Source: Stenotrophomonas sp. SAU14A_NAIMI4_8 (GTDB lineage Bacteria > Pseudomonadota > Gammaproteobacteria > Xanthomonadales > Xanthomonadaceae). From it: 64,000 nucleotides of DNA. Shown here piece after piece: positions 21,273 through 29,934 of this stretch. Made by a program: the position numbers and the translations under genes. Where the stretch lies: the NCBI RefSeq assembly GCF_003086695.1, contig NZ_CP025999.1, forward strand, positions 4,354,344 through 4,418,343. Reading direction: 5' to 3'. The notes under the pieces were generated by a model, which saw only the letters and a list, made by a program, of their open reading frames with translations, ran no database searches and was not told the DNA's origin. Position 1 is the stretch's first letter, and every line of letters starts with the position of its first letter.

Positions 21273-21994
21273 CAACGCTCCTCCACCGCAGTGCGCTTGC
21301 TGCGGGTGATCAGCCACGCCACGCCGCGCAGGTCGCGGATGCCGACCAGCGCGCGGCCCAGGTTGTTGTACTTGGAAACCCCAGCGGTGCGGTGGCGATG
21401 GTTCACCGGCACGCTGGTGGTCTTCCAGCCTGCCCGCTGCATCAGCGCCGGCAGGTAGCGGTGCATGTGGTCGAAGTACGGCAGGTCGAGGAAGGCGGCG
21501 CGTTCGAACAGCTTGATGCCGCAGCCGGTATCGGGGGTGTCGTCGCGCAGCATGCGCGCGCGGATGGCGTTGGCCCAGCGGCTGGCCCAGCGCTTGCTGC
21601 CGCTGTCCTGGCGGTTCACCCGCCAGCCGGCGAACAGTTTCACCTGCGCATCGGCGGCGGCGCGGGCGGCCAGCAGCTTGGGAATATCGGCCGGATCGTT
21701 CTGGCCATCACCATCCAGGGTGGCGATCCACGGCGCGCGCGCATGCTTCACCCCGGTGCGCACGGCGGTGCTCTGCCCGCTCTGGCTGACATGGTGCAGC
21801 ACCCGCAGTTCCGGGGTGGTGGCCTTCAGACCCTGCAGCACGGCCAAGGTGTCGTCGCGCGAATGGTCGTCGATGTAGACGATCTCGAACGGCAGATGGC
21901 CGCGCAGGGCGGCAGTGATCTCGGCCACCAGCGGGGCGACATTGTCGCGCTCGTTGAACACCGGAACGACAACGGAAAGCTCAGGTTGGCTCAT
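21272..21994 (-). CDS. GT2-family polyprenyl-phosphate sugar transferase (DPM1/RgtE-like)
   Basis: 240 residues from MSQPELSVVVPVFNERDNV, the GT-A start of dolichyl/undecaprenyl-phosphate glycosyltransferases. IVYIDDHSRDDT and DGDGQNDP (nucleotide-sugar metal motif) are present. There is no C-terminal membrane pair, so the neighbouring LAB_N protein may anchor it. Predicted reaction: transfer of a sugar from a UDP- or GDP-donor to a polyprenyl phosphate. The upstream gene is a UDP-uronate epimerase, which points to galacturonic acid as donor sugar (inference). Confidence 0.86.
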   Translation of the reverse strand: MSQPELSVVVPVFNERDNVAPLVAEITAALRGHLPFEIVYIDDHSRDDTLAVLQGLKATTPELRVLHHVSQSGQSTAVRTGVKHARAPWIATLDGDGQNDPADIPKLLAARAAADAQVKLFAGWRVNRQDSGSKRWASRWANAIRARMLRDDTPDTGCGIKLFERAAFLDLPYFDHMHRYLPALMQRAGWKTTSVPVNHRHRTAGVSKYNNLGRALVGIRDLRGVAWLITRSKRTAVEER

Positions 21995-22084
21995 GGGGCA
22001 CTCGGCCAAGAGGGAAACAAAGACCGCGCATTGTCCGCAGCCGAGGTTATCCGAAGATGAACCCGGCTGCGTGAGGAGCCTTCC

Positions 22085-23050
22085 TCAGGCGCGATCGCCA
22101 AAGTACTCGCGGCACCACTGCACCACCGGCGGCAGCCCCTGTTCGATCGGGGTGACCGCGTCGAAGCCGAATGCGTCATGGGCGCGCCGGGTGTCGGCCA
22201 TGGTGCGCACCATGTCGCCGGGCTGCATGGGCTTGTAGACCTTCTGCGCCGGGCGCCCGGCCGCCTGTTCGATCACACCGATGAAGCGTTCCAGCTCGAC
22301 CGGAGTGTGGTTGCCCAGGTTGAACACGCGGTGCGGCACCGGTTCGGTGGACGGGTGCGCGAGGGCGCCGAGGATACCGGCCACGATGTCGGAAACATGT
22401 GTGAAGTCGCGCTGCATGCGCCCTTCATTGAACACATCGATGGGGCGGCCGGCCAGCACTGCGCGGGAGAACAGCAGCGGCGCCATGTCCGGGCGGCCCC
22501 ACGGGCCATACACGGTGAAGAAGCGCAGGCCGGTGGCATGCAGGCCGTACAGCTGCGCATAGGTGTAGGCCATCAGCTCGTTGGCGGCCTTGGTGGCCGC
22601 GTACAGCGAGCGCGGCTGGTCCACGCGCTGGTCTTCGGAGAACGGCGGCGTGGCCGAATCACCGTACACCGAGCTGCTGGAGGCGTACACCAGGTGCTGC
22701 ACGCCCCGGTGGCGGCACAATTCCAGCATGTTGACGAAGCCGGTCAGGTTGCTGTCGACGTAGGCGTGCGGGTTTTCCAGCGAATAGCGCACGCCGGCCT
22801 GCGCGGCCAGGTGGATCACCGCGCTGGGCTGCACTTCGTCGAACAGGGCGGCCAGGCCTTCGCGGTCGGTCAGGTCCAGCGTGCGCAGGTCCAGCGTGGG
22901 GCACAGCGCGGCCACGCGGTCGCGCTTGATCTGCGGGTCGTAGTAATCGTTGAAGTTGTCCAGGCCAACCACGGCCTGGCCCTGCTCCAGCAGGGCACGG
23001 GCGGTGTAGGCACCGATGAAGCCGGCAGCGCCGGTGAGCAGGAGGGTCAT
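22085..23050 (-). CDS. NAD-dependent UDP-sugar 4-epimerase, probably UDP-glucuronate 4-epimerase
   Basis: 321 residues, an extended short-chain dehydrogenase. The N-terminal TGAAGFIGAYTARAL binds NAD. The catalytic SSSSVYG and YAATKAANELMA (YxxxK) motifs are present. NFNDYYDPQIKRDRVAAL and RFFTVYGPWGRPDMA are typical of the UDP-glucuronate 4-epimerase group (CapI/WcvA-like). The protein would convert UDP-glucuronate and UDP-galacturonate. The start is the first Met, with the nucleotide fold directly after it. It is followed on the same strand by the GT2 and LAB_N genes, suggesting one pathway. Confidence 0.87.
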   Translation of the reverse strand: MTLLLTGAAGFIGAYTARALLEQGQAVVGLDNFNDYYDPQIKRDRVAALCPTLDLRTLDLTDREGLAALFDEVQPSAVIHLAAQAGVRYSLENPHAYVDSNLTGFVNMLELCRHRGVQHLVYASSSSVYGDSATPPFSEDQRVDQPRSLYAATKAANELMAYTYAQLYGLHATGLRFFTVYGPWGRPDMAPLLFSRAVLAGRPIDVFNEGRMQRDFTHVSDIVAGILGALAHPSTEPVPHRVFNLGNHTPVELERFIGVIEQAAGRPAQKVYKPMQPGDMVRTMADTRRAHDAFGFDAVTPIEQGLPPVVQWCREYFGDRA

Positions 23051-23099
23051 GGCGGGGGCTCTACGCGCAGGAATGCAGCACAGATGTTACCCGCCTGGC

Positions 23100-23825
23100 T
23101 CAGGACAGGCCCAGCCGTGGCCGCGCCACGTTGAAGCGGCCGGTGTCGATGCGGTCGTCGATGCCCTTGGCCTGCAGGCGTTCGAGCAGTTCATCGGCCC
23201 CTTCCTGCAGCTTCAACGCCATCTCTTCGGGGTACAGCGGCAGCACCGCGCGGAAGGCAATCGTGCGGCCATCATCGTCCAGCAGTTCGCCAAAGGCCGG
23301 CGGCACTGTAGCCGGATACACCACCATGGCGCCGTCGAACCGCACGTCAGCCGCGTAGGGTTCGGCCGGATTGCCATGCGGCACGGTGTGCCCGGGTGCC
23401 AGCCAGGTGTCATACAGATGCGGCAGGCGTGCCAGCGTCTGCAGCAATCGCACCGGCCAGTAGAAGCGCTCGTCCTGCAGCGATTGCGCATCCAGCGGCC
23501 AGTGGGCCGGCAGGGTCAGCATCAGTTCGGCGAAATGCGGAACATCCACGCCCGGCGGCAGGTTCATCGGCAGATCGCTCATGCCCGAGGTGACCAGCTG
23601 CAGCCAGGGACGGTCGGCGGTGGGCGGTACCACGTGCACCAGCACGCGCACCGTATCGGGCAGCGCATCGTCGAACGCGCCCGCTACCGGCCCCAGGTGG
23701 CGCTCGATATAGGCACGGATCTGCGCCGTGTGCGGTTGGCCCTGTGCAGGCGAATGCACGGTGTCGCGGCGGTGCAGGTGCATGCGGCTGCCACCGGGGC
23801 TGACATCGTCGAAGTCGTTGCTCAT
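23100..23825 (-). CDS. SUFU (suppressor-of-fused) domain protein
   Basis: 241 residues. The core LQLVTSGMSDLPMNLPPG and FAELMLTLPAHWPLDAQ...YWPVRLLQTLARLPHLYDTWLAPGHTVPHGNPAEPY match the bacterial suppressor-of-fused domain. Bacterial SUFU proteins are mostly uncharacterised; some are linked to toxin immunity. No toxin gene lies beside it here. It is between parB and the epimerase gene on the same strand. The N-terminal 25 residues are Asp/Ser/His-rich and less conserved. Confidence 0.82.
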   Translation of the reverse strand: MSNDFDDVSPGGSRMHLHRRDTVHSPAQGQPHTAQIRAYIERHLGPVAGAFDDALPDTVRVLVHVVPPTADRPWLQLVTSGMSDLPMNLPPGVDVPHFAELMLTLPAHWPLDAQSLQDERFYWPVRLLQTLARLPHLYDTWLAPGHTVPHGNPAEPYAADVRFDGAMVVYPATVPPAFGELLDDDGRTIAFRAVLPLYPEEMALKLQEGADELLERLQAKGIDDRIDTGRFNVARPRLGLS

Positions 23826-23895
23826 GCACGGTTCCCTGTCAGGCCCCGGGGCACGGCGCAGGCGCGCCGTGCGCGGGGCAGAAACCCGGCCGGGC

Positions 23896-24816
23896 TCAGC
23901 CCTGGCGCGTACGCAGCTTTTCCAGCACGCCGTCCAGCGTATCCAGGTCGGTGTAGTGGATGATCAGCTTGCCCTTGCCGCCGCGGCCATGGTTGATGGC
24001 CACCTTGGTGCCCAGCGATTCGGACAGTTCGGTTTCCAGCGACGCGATGTCGGCCTGCTGCACCTTCGGCGTGGCCACCGGGCGGTTGCTGGGCACCTTG
24101 CCGGCGGCGAAGGCCTGCGCACGGCGCTCGACCTCGCGCACCGACCAGCCTTCGTCGGCCGCTTCCTGGGCCAGCTTGCCGGCCAGTTCCGGGGCCAGGG
24201 TCAGCAGTGCGCGGGCGTGGCCCATTTCCAGGCGGCGGGTTTCCAGCAGCAGGCGGATCGCCACCGGCAGTTCCAGCAGGCGCAGCAGGTTGGACACCGC
24301 CGCGCGCGAGCGGCCCACCGCTTCGGCGGCCTCGGCGTGGGTCAGGGTGAATTCGCTGATCAGCCGCTGCAGCGCTTCGGCTTCTTCCAGCGGATTCAGG
24401 TCTTCGCGCTGGATGTTCTCGATCAGCGCCATCGCGATGACGGTGCGGTCTTCCAGCTCGCGCACCACCACCGGCACTTCGTCCAGACCCGCCAGCTGCG
24501 AAGCGCGCCAGCGGCGTTCGCCGGCCACGATTTCGTAGTTGCCGGCCGGCAGCTGGCGCACCAGGATCGGCTGGATAACGCCCTGCGACTTGATCGAATC
24601 GGCCAGCTCGGAGAGCTTGCCTTCGTCCATCTCGCGGCGCGGCTGGTACTTGCCCGGCTGCAGCTGGCCGACAGCCAGCTTGCGCAGCACTTCACCCGGC
24701 AGCGGCTCGATGACAGCAGTGGTGGCCTGCACCTGGCTGACCGCGCCCTTCGGACCCAGCAGGGCGTCCAGGCCGCGGCCGAGGCCTCGCTTCTTGGCTG
24801 CAGGCTTGCTGGTCAT
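23896..24816 (-). CDS. parB: Chromosome partitioning protein ParB
   Basis: 306 residues. The N-terminus MTSKPAAKKRGLGRGLDALLG is the ParB start that recruits ParA. The CTP-binding region holds GERRWRASQLAGL, and the helix-turn-helix parS-binding part (TLTHAEAAEAVGRSRAAVSNLLRLLELP) follows; a C-terminal dimer domain ends the protein. The ATG overlaps the parA stop by one base. It spreads from parS sites to segregate origins; no parS site was noticed here by eye. Confidence 0.96.
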   Translation of the reverse strand: MTSKPAAKKRGLGRGLDALLGPKGAVSQVQATTAVIEPLPGEVLRKLAVGQLQPGKYQPRREMDEGKLSELADSIKSQGVIQPILVRQLPAGNYEIVAGERRWRASQLAGLDEVPVVVRELEDRTVIAMALIENIQREDLNPLEEAEALQRLISEFTLTHAEAAEAVGRSRAAVSNLLRLLELPVAIRLLLETRRLEMGHARALLTLAPELAGKLAQEAADEGWSVREVERRAQAFAAGKVPSNRPVATPKVQQADIASLETELSESLGTKVAINHGRGGKGKLIIHYTDLDTLDGVLEKLRTRQG

Positions 24817-25613
24817 CAGGCGGTCTCCACGGCCTTGGCGGCCTTGTTGCGTTCGTTGTTGCGGCGGATGATCTCGCCGGCCAGGCCCAGGTAGGCCACC
24901 CCACCGCGCGAGGCACGGTCGTAGCCGACGATGCTCTGGCCATGGCTGGGGGCTTCGGCCAGGCGCACGTTGCGCGGCACGATGGTGCGGAACACGCGAT
25001 CACCGAAGTGTTCGGTCAGTTCGGCCGACACCGCGTTGGCCAGGTTGTTGCGCACGTCGAACATGGTGCGCAGCACGCCTTCGATCTCCAGCGCAGGGTT
25101 CAGGTTGGCACGCAGCGCTTCGATGGTTTCCACCAGCGCGCTCAGGCCTTCCAGTGCGTAGTACTCGCACTGCATCGGCACGATCACCGAATCGGCGGCG
25201 GCCAGTGCGTTCAGCGTGAGCAGCGACAGCGCCGGCGGGCAGTCGATCAGGATGTAGTCGTACTCATCGCGGATCGGCGCCAGCGCGCGCTTCAGGCGCT
25301 GCTCGCGCGCTTCCTGTGCCATCAGCTGGATCTCGGCTGCGGTCAGGTCGATGTTGCCCGGCAGCAGGTCGTAGCCTTCGGCGGTGGCCACGCGCACATC
25401 GGCGGCGTTGGCTTCACCCAGCAGCAGATCGTAGGTGGAGGCGACCAGTTCGCGCTTGTCCACGCCGCTGCCCATGGTCGCATTGCCCTGCGAATCGAGA
25501 TCGACCAGCAGCACCCGCTTGGGTGCGTTGGCCAGGGAAGCGGCCAGGTTGACGGCGGTCGTGGTCTTGCCGACGCCACCCTTCTGGTTGGCGATGGCGA
25601 TGATGCGGGCCAT
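24816..25613 (-). CDS. parA: Chromosome partitioning ATPase ParA
   Basis: 265 residues from MARIIAIANQKGGVGKTTTAVNLA, with the deviant Walker A KGGVGKTT at residues 11-18, the conserved DCPPALSLLTLNAL and a Walker B-type LLVDLDSQGNAT. A longer frame adds 39 residues upstream of a clear family start and is rejected. ParA binds DNA as an ATP dimer and moves ParB-parS complexes. rsmG lies 114 bp before it, the arrangement commonly found near the chromosome origin. Confidence 0.96.
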   Translation of the reverse strand: MARIIAIANQKGGVGKTTTAVNLAASLANAPKRVLLVDLDSQGNATMGSGVDKRELVASTYDLLLGEANAADVRVATAEGYDLLPGNIDLTAAEIQLMAQEAREQRLKRALAPIRDEYDYILIDCPPALSLLTLNALAAADSVIVPMQCEYYALEGLSALVETIEALRANLNPALEIEGVLRTMFDVRNNLANAVSAELTEHFGDRVFRTIVPRNVRLAEAPSHGQSIVGYDRASRGGVAYLGLAGEIIRRNNERNKAAKAVETA

Positions 25614-25726
25614 GCAGGTGTGCCTCGTCGACGGATGGTTGGGACCGGTCATTATGCGTACAACCGGCCCCGGGCGGAAATCGTGGATCGCCAACCCGTT
25701 GTTGCACAAGGGGTCGACGAGCGGGT

Positions 25727-26365
25727 TCAAGGGCCGGTAACGGTGACCAGATGGCGTTCGCCGGCCAGGCCGGGCACGCTCAGCGGGGTCACCTCGCGCA
25801 CCTGCCAGCCGGCCGGCAGTGCGGCGATCTCGTCATGCGGGTAGACCCCCTTCATGGCCAGCAGCACGCCGCCGGGGCGCAGCAGGTGCCCGCCCACGCG
25901 GACGATGCCGGCCAGGGTGTCCATGGCGCGCGCGGTCAGCTGGTCGTAGGCGCCGGCCTCGTCCAGCGCCTCGGCGCGCGACTCGGCCACGCGGGCATTG
26001 GCCAGGCCCAGCTGGCGCACGGCTTCGCGCATGAAGCGCGCCTTCTTGCCGTTGCTTTCCACCAGGGTGACCTGCAGGCCCGGGCAGGCGATGGCCAGCG
26101 GGATGCCGGGCAGGCCGGGGCCGGTGCCCAGGTCGGCCAGGCTGCCATCGGCCACGAACGGCTGCATGGCCAGCGAATCGAGCAGGTGGCGGGTGACCAT
26201 CTCCTGCGGGTCGCGGATGGCGGTCAGGTTGTAGGTGCCGTTCCAGCGGTGCAGCAGGGCCAGGTAGCGCAGCAGCGGCGGCGCCAGGTCGGCCGCCAGG
26301 CCCATGCTGGCCAGGCCCTGTTCCAGCGTGGCAACCACGCCGGCGGGAAGATCATGTTCGCTCAT
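25727..26365 (-). CDS. rsmG: 16S rRNA (guanine-527 N7)-methyltransferase RsmG
   Basis: 212 residues. It starts [17 protein letters not shown] and has [24 protein letters not shown], the RsmG signature, followed by the SAM-binding [14 protein letters not shown] and [13 protein letters not shown]. Known reaction: methylates G527 of 16S rRNA; loss gives low-level streptomycin resistance. It is followed by parA-parB, as in many bacteria. Confidence 0.96.
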   Translation of the reverse strand: MSEHDLPAGVVATLEQGLASMGLAADLAPPLLRYLALLHRWNGTYNLTAIRDPQEMVTRHLLDSLAMQPFVADGSLADLGTGPGLPGIPLAIACPGLQVTLVESNGKKARFMREAVRQLGLANARVAESRAEALDEAGAYDQLTARAMDTLAGIVRVGGHLLRPGGVLLAMKGVYPHDEIAALPAGWQVREVTPLSVPGLAGERHLVTVTGP

Positions 26366-26417
26366 GCCGCCATTATCGCCGGTTTTGCCCGCCGGTTCGC
26401 CGCTTCACTGCGCGGCA

Positions 26418-27017
26418 TCAATCGGCATGCCAGGCCAACGCGGCGCGGAACTGGCCGCTGGCCTGCCATTCGTGCAGGTGCCAGCGCTCGGCCTGGCCCA
26501 GCTCGGCATCGCAGGCCAGCAGGTGCAGGGCGCCATCGCGGCCGGGGGCCAGGCGCAGGCGGTGCAGGCCGAAGGAAATGCCCTGCCCGTGCGCCTTCAG
26601 GATCGCCTCCTTGGCGCACCAGACGCGGAAGAACCAGTGTTCGCGCTCGGCCACGGACAACCCCTCCAGCCAGGCCACCTCGTCCGGGTGGAAGAAGCGC
26701 TGCACGATTTCCAGCAGCCGCGGGCGCGGGCGCAGCAGTTCCAGGTCCACCCCCAGGCGCACGCCCTCGCCCAGCGCCACCAGCAGCACCTCGCCGCTGT
26801 GGCTCCAGCCGGTGCCGTAGTGGGCCAGCGCACCGGCCAGCTCGGGCCGGCCCTTGTCATCACGCACCAGCGGCAACGCCTCCGGTTCGACCCCCAGCGC
26901 CTGCGCCAGCACCTGCCGCGCCTGCGGTTCACCCCGCTGGCCGGGCACATGTGGGCGCCGCCAGACGGTCACCGGGCCGAACCGCCAGGGGCCGTCCAGG
27001 GTGGCCGGCAGGCTCAT
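26418..27017 (-). CDS. 4'-phosphopantetheinyl transferase (Sfp/EntD-type)
   Basis: 199 residues from MSLPATLDGPWRFG; a longer frame upstream runs through a separate gene on the other strand and is rejected. GVDLELLRPRPR and FFRVWCAKEAILKAHGQGISFGL contain the metal-binding Asp/Glu and WCxKEA motifs of the superfamily. It transfers phosphopantetheine from CoA to acyl or peptidyl carrier proteins. The carrier partner is not in the window. It lies 52 bp before rsmG on the same strand. Confidence 0.88.
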   Translation of the reverse strand: MSLPATLDGPWRFGPVTVWRRPHVPGQRGEPQARQVLAQALGVEPEALPLVRDDKGRPELAGALAHYGTGWSHSGEVLLVALGEGVRLGVDLELLRPRPRLLEIVQRFFHPDEVAWLEGLSVAEREHWFFRVWCAKEAILKAHGQGISFGLHRLRLAPGRDGALHLLACDAELGQAERWHLHEWQASGQFRAALAWHAD

Positions 27018-27101
27018 CCGCACGCCCCCGTCACGGGATTGCACGACGGGTTCACGGCGCTGCGCGTCAACTGGGCGCGTTCCCTTCCGGAGGTCACGTA
27101 C

Positions 27102-27353
27102 ATGGGCATCATCATCTGGCTGATCGTGGGCGGCGTGGTGGGCTGGCTGGCCAGCCTCATCATGCGACGCGACGCCCAGCAGGGCATCATCCTCAACATC
27201 GTGGTCGGCATCGTCGGCGCGTTGATTGCCGGCTGGTTGTTCGGCGGCGGCATCAACGAAGCGATTACGATCCGCACGTTCCTGTTCTCGCTGATCGGCG
27301 CGGTGATCCTGCTGGCCATCGTCAACCTGTTCACCCGCAAGAGCATACGGTGA
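27102..27353 (+). CDS. GlsB/YeaQ/YmgE-family small membrane protein
   Basis: 83 residues, start at 27102 after GGAGG at 27089-27093. Three hydrophobic segments (IIWLIVGGVVGWLASLIM, GIILNIVVGIVGALIAGWLF, TFLFSLIGAVILLAIVNLF) form the transglycosylase-associated (GlsB) fold of inner-membrane stress proteins. Molecular role unknown. It diverges from the phosphopantetheinyl transferase. Confidence 0.88.
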   Translation: MGIIIWLIVGGVVGWLASLIMRRDAQQGIILNIVVGIVGALIAGWLFGGGINEAITIRTFLFSLIGAVILLAIVNLFTRKSIR

Positions 27354-27361
27354 TCCGAGGG

Positions 27362-27428
27362 GTAGCGCCGGGCCATGCCCGGCGCCTCCCTGCCGCCGCT
27401 GCGCTCGCCGGGCATGGCCCGGCGCTAC
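27362..27428. repeat. Inverted pair of SMAG repeats, CCGGGC class
   Basis: 27362-27384 (+) and 27406-27428 (-), identical cores facing each other between converging genes. Together they can form one long hairpin. Confidence 0.88.
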
Positions 27429-27432
27429 CGTT

Positions 27433-28200
27433 TCAACCCAATTCCACCCACGCCGGGGCGTGGTCGCTGGGGCGTTCCCAGGTACGCGGCTCGCGGTCGA
27501 TGCCCGCGGCCACCGCACTGCCCTTCAGCGCATCGGACACCAGGGTCAGATCGATGCGCAGGCCCAGGTTGCGGCGGAAGCCAGCCGCACGGTAATCCCA
27601 CCAGCTGAACACACCGGCCTCGTCGTTGTGCAGGCGGAAGCCATCGTGCAGGCCCAGCTGCAGCAGCTTGTTCAGCGCGCCGCGCTCGGCGGTGGAGGTG
27701 AGGATGTGGTTTTCGTTCCACACCTCCGGGTCGTGCACGTCGCGCGCGTCCGGGGCGATGTTGAAGTCGCCCATCACGATCAGCTTCGGGTGGCGCTGCA
27801 GCTCCTGCGCGATCCAGGCATGCACGGCTTCCAGCCAGCGCAGCTTGTAGTCGTACTTGTCGGTGCCGATGTCCTGGCCGTTGACCACGTACAGGTTGAT
27901 CACCCGCAGATCACCGAAGGTGCCGGCGATGACGCGCTTCTGCTCGTCCTCGAAACCGGGAATGCCGATCTGCACGTCCTGCGCCGGCTCACGCGACAGC
28001 AGGGCCACGCCGTTGTAGGTCTTCTGGCCAGCAAACACGCTGCGGTAGCCCGCGGCGATCAGCGCCGCATCGGGGAACTTGTGGTCCTCCAGCTTGGTTT
28101 CCTGGATACCGACGATGTCCGGGCCGAAGTCCTTGAGCCACTGCTCCAGGTGCGGCAGGCGGACATTGAGCGAATTGACGTTCCACGAGGCGATTTTCAT
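27433..28200 (-). CDS. xth: Exodeoxyribonuclease III
   Basis: 255 residues. The protein opens with MKIASWNVNSLNVR, then has GIQETKLEDHKFP, MGDFNIAPDARDVHDP and a closing PSDHAPAWVELG, all ExoIII/AP endonuclease motifs with the catalytic Asn, Glu, Asp and His. Known role: abasic-site repair and 3'-5' exonuclease. Which of the one or two ExoIII-type genes of the genome this is cannot be told from the window. Confidence 0.93.
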   Translation of the reverse strand: MKIASWNVNSLNVRLPHLEQWLKDFGPDIVGIQETKLEDHKFPDAALIAAGYRSVFAGQKTYNGVALLSREPAQDVQIGIPGFEDEQKRVIAGTFGDLRVINLYVVNGQDIGTDKYDYKLRWLEAVHAWIAQELQRHPKLIVMGDFNIAPDARDVHDPEVWNENHILTSTAERGALNKLLQLGLHDGFRLHNDEAGVFSWWDYRAAGFRRNLGLRIDLTLVSDALKGSAVAAGIDREPRTWERPSDHAPAWVELG

Positions 28201-28244
28201 GGGGGCATTCTACCCGGCCCTGCTTTGGTAGGCGCCAAACCCGC

Positions 28245-28310
28245 GTGCCAACCAAGGTTGGCACCTACCGGAACGCGGCCCCGTCGGTAGAGCCACGCCA
28301 TGCGTGGCTT
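28245..28310. repeat. Two SMAG repeats
   Basis: 28245-28268 (-) is the GTGCCAACC/GGTTGGCAC class. 28287-28308 (+) is GTAGAGCCACGC-CAT-GCGTGGC. The second hairpin stops one base before the aldehyde dehydrogenase stop codon (28310-28312, minus strand). Confidence 0.85.
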
Positions 28311-29719
28311 CACCGCAACAGGAACCTCAACAACCCCGCAATCTTCGAATACGGCGGCCGCAGCCGGTCGCTGGCCGCCCAGCGTGACTGCCACAGCACC
28401 GGCAGCCGCTTGCTCATGGCGTCGAACCCAGCCCGCCCGTGGTACGCGCCCATGCCACTGGCCCCCACTCCGCCAAACGGCAGGCCGTCGGCGGCGAAAT
28501 GCAGCAGCGTGTCATTCACCGTCACCCCGCCGGCCACCACCTGGTCGAGGATGCGCTCCACCGTCGCACGGTCCTGGCTGAAGGGGTACAGCGCCAGCGG
28601 GCGATCCCGCGACAGCACATCGGCCAGCGCCGCATCCAGGTCCGGGTAGGCCCGCACCGGCAGGATCGGGCCGAAGATCTCCTCGCGCATCAGGTCCAGG
28701 TCATCCGGCGGGTCCAGCACCACCGTGGGCACCAGCAGGCGCTCGCGGTCGGCGCGCGTGGCATCCACCTGGGCCAACGGAATGACCGGCACGCCGCGCT
28801 CGCGGGCCTGCGCCAGATAGCCCTGCAGGCGCTGGTACTGGCCCTCGTTGATGATGCGCGTGTAGTCATCGGCATCGGCGAAATCCCCGTAGCGCGCGCG
28901 CACCTGTTGCTGCAGCGCCTGCACGAACTCGCGCTGGCGCACGGTATCGATCAGCACGTAATCGGGCGCGATGCAGGTCTGGCCGGCGTTGAACCACTTG
29001 CCGGTGGCCAGCCGCGCGGCGGCTTTGTCCAGCGGGAAATCGCGGCAGACAATGGCCGGTGATTTGCCACCCAATTCCAGCGTGAGCGGCACCAGGTGCT
29101 CGGCTGCGGCCGCCATTACCTTGCGGCCGACGGCGGTTGAGCCGGTGAACACCAGATGGTCCAGCGGCAGCGAGGACACGGCTGCAGCCACATCCGCACC
29201 ACCCTGCACCACCGCCACGCGATCGGGCGGAAACACGCTGGCCAGCAGATCGGCCAGGAACGCGCTGGTGCGCGGCGTGTGTTCGGAGGGTTTGAGCAGC
29301 ACGTGGTTGCCCGCCGCGATGGCCGTGGCCAGCGGCACCAGGGCCAGGGTGACCGGGTAGTTCCAGGGCGAAATCACCCCGACCACGCCCAGCGGTGTCG
29401 GCCGCAGCTGCGCACGCGCCGGCCACAGCCGCCAGCCGGCGCCCACCCGCTGCGGCTTCGACCAGCGCCGCAGGTGGCGGCGCAGGTGGTCGATGGCCGA
29501 CAGCACGCTCATGCCATCGGCCAGCTTCGATTCGACATGGGCACGGTGGCCGAAGTCTTCGGCGATGGCCGCAGCCATTTCATCCAGGCGCGCCTTCAGT
29601 GCTTCGCGCAGGCGGCGAAGGTCGGCCTCGCGCTGGTCCAGCGAAGGGCGCCGGGCCTGCCAGGCGCTGCGCAGGGTGTGCAGGAGGGCGGGAAGGTCGG
29701 CCGGGGCGGTGGTGGTCAT
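28310..29719 (-). CDS. Aldehyde dehydrogenase, coniferyl-aldehyde type
   Basis: 469 residues from MTTTAPADLPALLHTLR. Motifs: VGVISPWNYPVTLALVP, LVFTGSTAVGRKVM, the general-base ELGGKSPAI and the nucleophile GQTCIAPDY. Length and the DYVLIDTV/LPFGGVGASGMGAYHGR segments match the CalB-type group that oxidises coniferyl and other medium-chain aldehydes with NAD(P). A membrane-like C-terminal tail (KIAGLLRFLLR) is present. Substrate inferred from family only. An upstream frame extension covers a repeat and is rejected. Confidence 0.87.
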   Translation of the reverse strand: MTTTAPADLPALLHTLRSAWQARRPSLDQREADLRRLREALKARLDEMAAAIAEDFGHRAHVESKLADGMSVLSAIDHLRRHLRRWSKPQRVGAGWRLWPARAQLRPTPLGVVGVISPWNYPVTLALVPLATAIAAGNHVLLKPSEHTPRTSAFLADLLASVFPPDRVAVVQGGADVAAAVSSLPLDHLVFTGSTAVGRKVMAAAAEHLVPLTLELGGKSPAIVCRDFPLDKAAARLATGKWFNAGQTCIAPDYVLIDTVRQREFVQALQQQVRARYGDFADADDYTRIINEGQYQRLQGYLAQARERGVPVIPLAQVDATRADRERLLVPTVVLDPPDDLDLMREEIFGPILPVRAYPDLDAALADVLSRDRPLALYPFSQDRATVERILDQVVAGGVTVNDTLLHFAADGLPFGGVGASGMGAYHGRAGFDAMSKRLPVLWQSRWAASDRLRPPYSKIAGLLRFLLR

Positions 29720-29752
29720 GGGCCGACTATACGGGGTGCCGCGCCATTCACT

Positions 29753-29792
29753 GGGGTCAGATCCCTTTCGCATGCGAAAGGGATCTGACCCC
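29753..29792. repeat. GGGGTCAGATCCC-type palindromic repeat, copy 5 (perfect palindrome)
   Basis: Both arms match fully (GGGGTCAGATCCC / GGGATCTGACCCC) with TTTCGC-GCGAAA inside. This is the only fully symmetric copy in the window. It is upstream of the aldehyde dehydrogenase gene. Confidence 0.82.
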
Positions 29793-29850
29793 GGGCGTGC
29801 CGAACGCTGTCTTTTCGCGTCTGCGGATTTTGTGCCGCGCGTTGCGCGGT

Positions 29851-29873
29851 CGCCGAGCATGGCTCGGCGCTAC
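29851..29873 (-). repeat. SMAG repeat
   Basis: CGCCGAGC-AT-GGCTCGGCG hairpin followed by CTAC. Confidence 0.85.
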
Positions 29874-29883
29874 CGGGAAACGA

Positions 29884-29912
29884 AAAGGCCGTGGTCTGCA
29901 CCACGGCCTCTC
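29884..29912 (-). terminator. Rho-independent terminator after the MHS symporter gene
   Basis: On the minus strand: GGCCGTGGT-GCAG-ACCACGGCC followed by TTTTCGTTT, about 23 bp beyond the stop. Confidence 0.85.
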
Positions 29913-29934
29913 CTCTATCCGATGATCACCATTC

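Noticed and set aside
23896..25730. parS sites near parA-parB
   Set aside because: No perfect centromere-type palindrome was noticed by eye in this region. A motif search over the whole chromosome is needed; absence is not shown.
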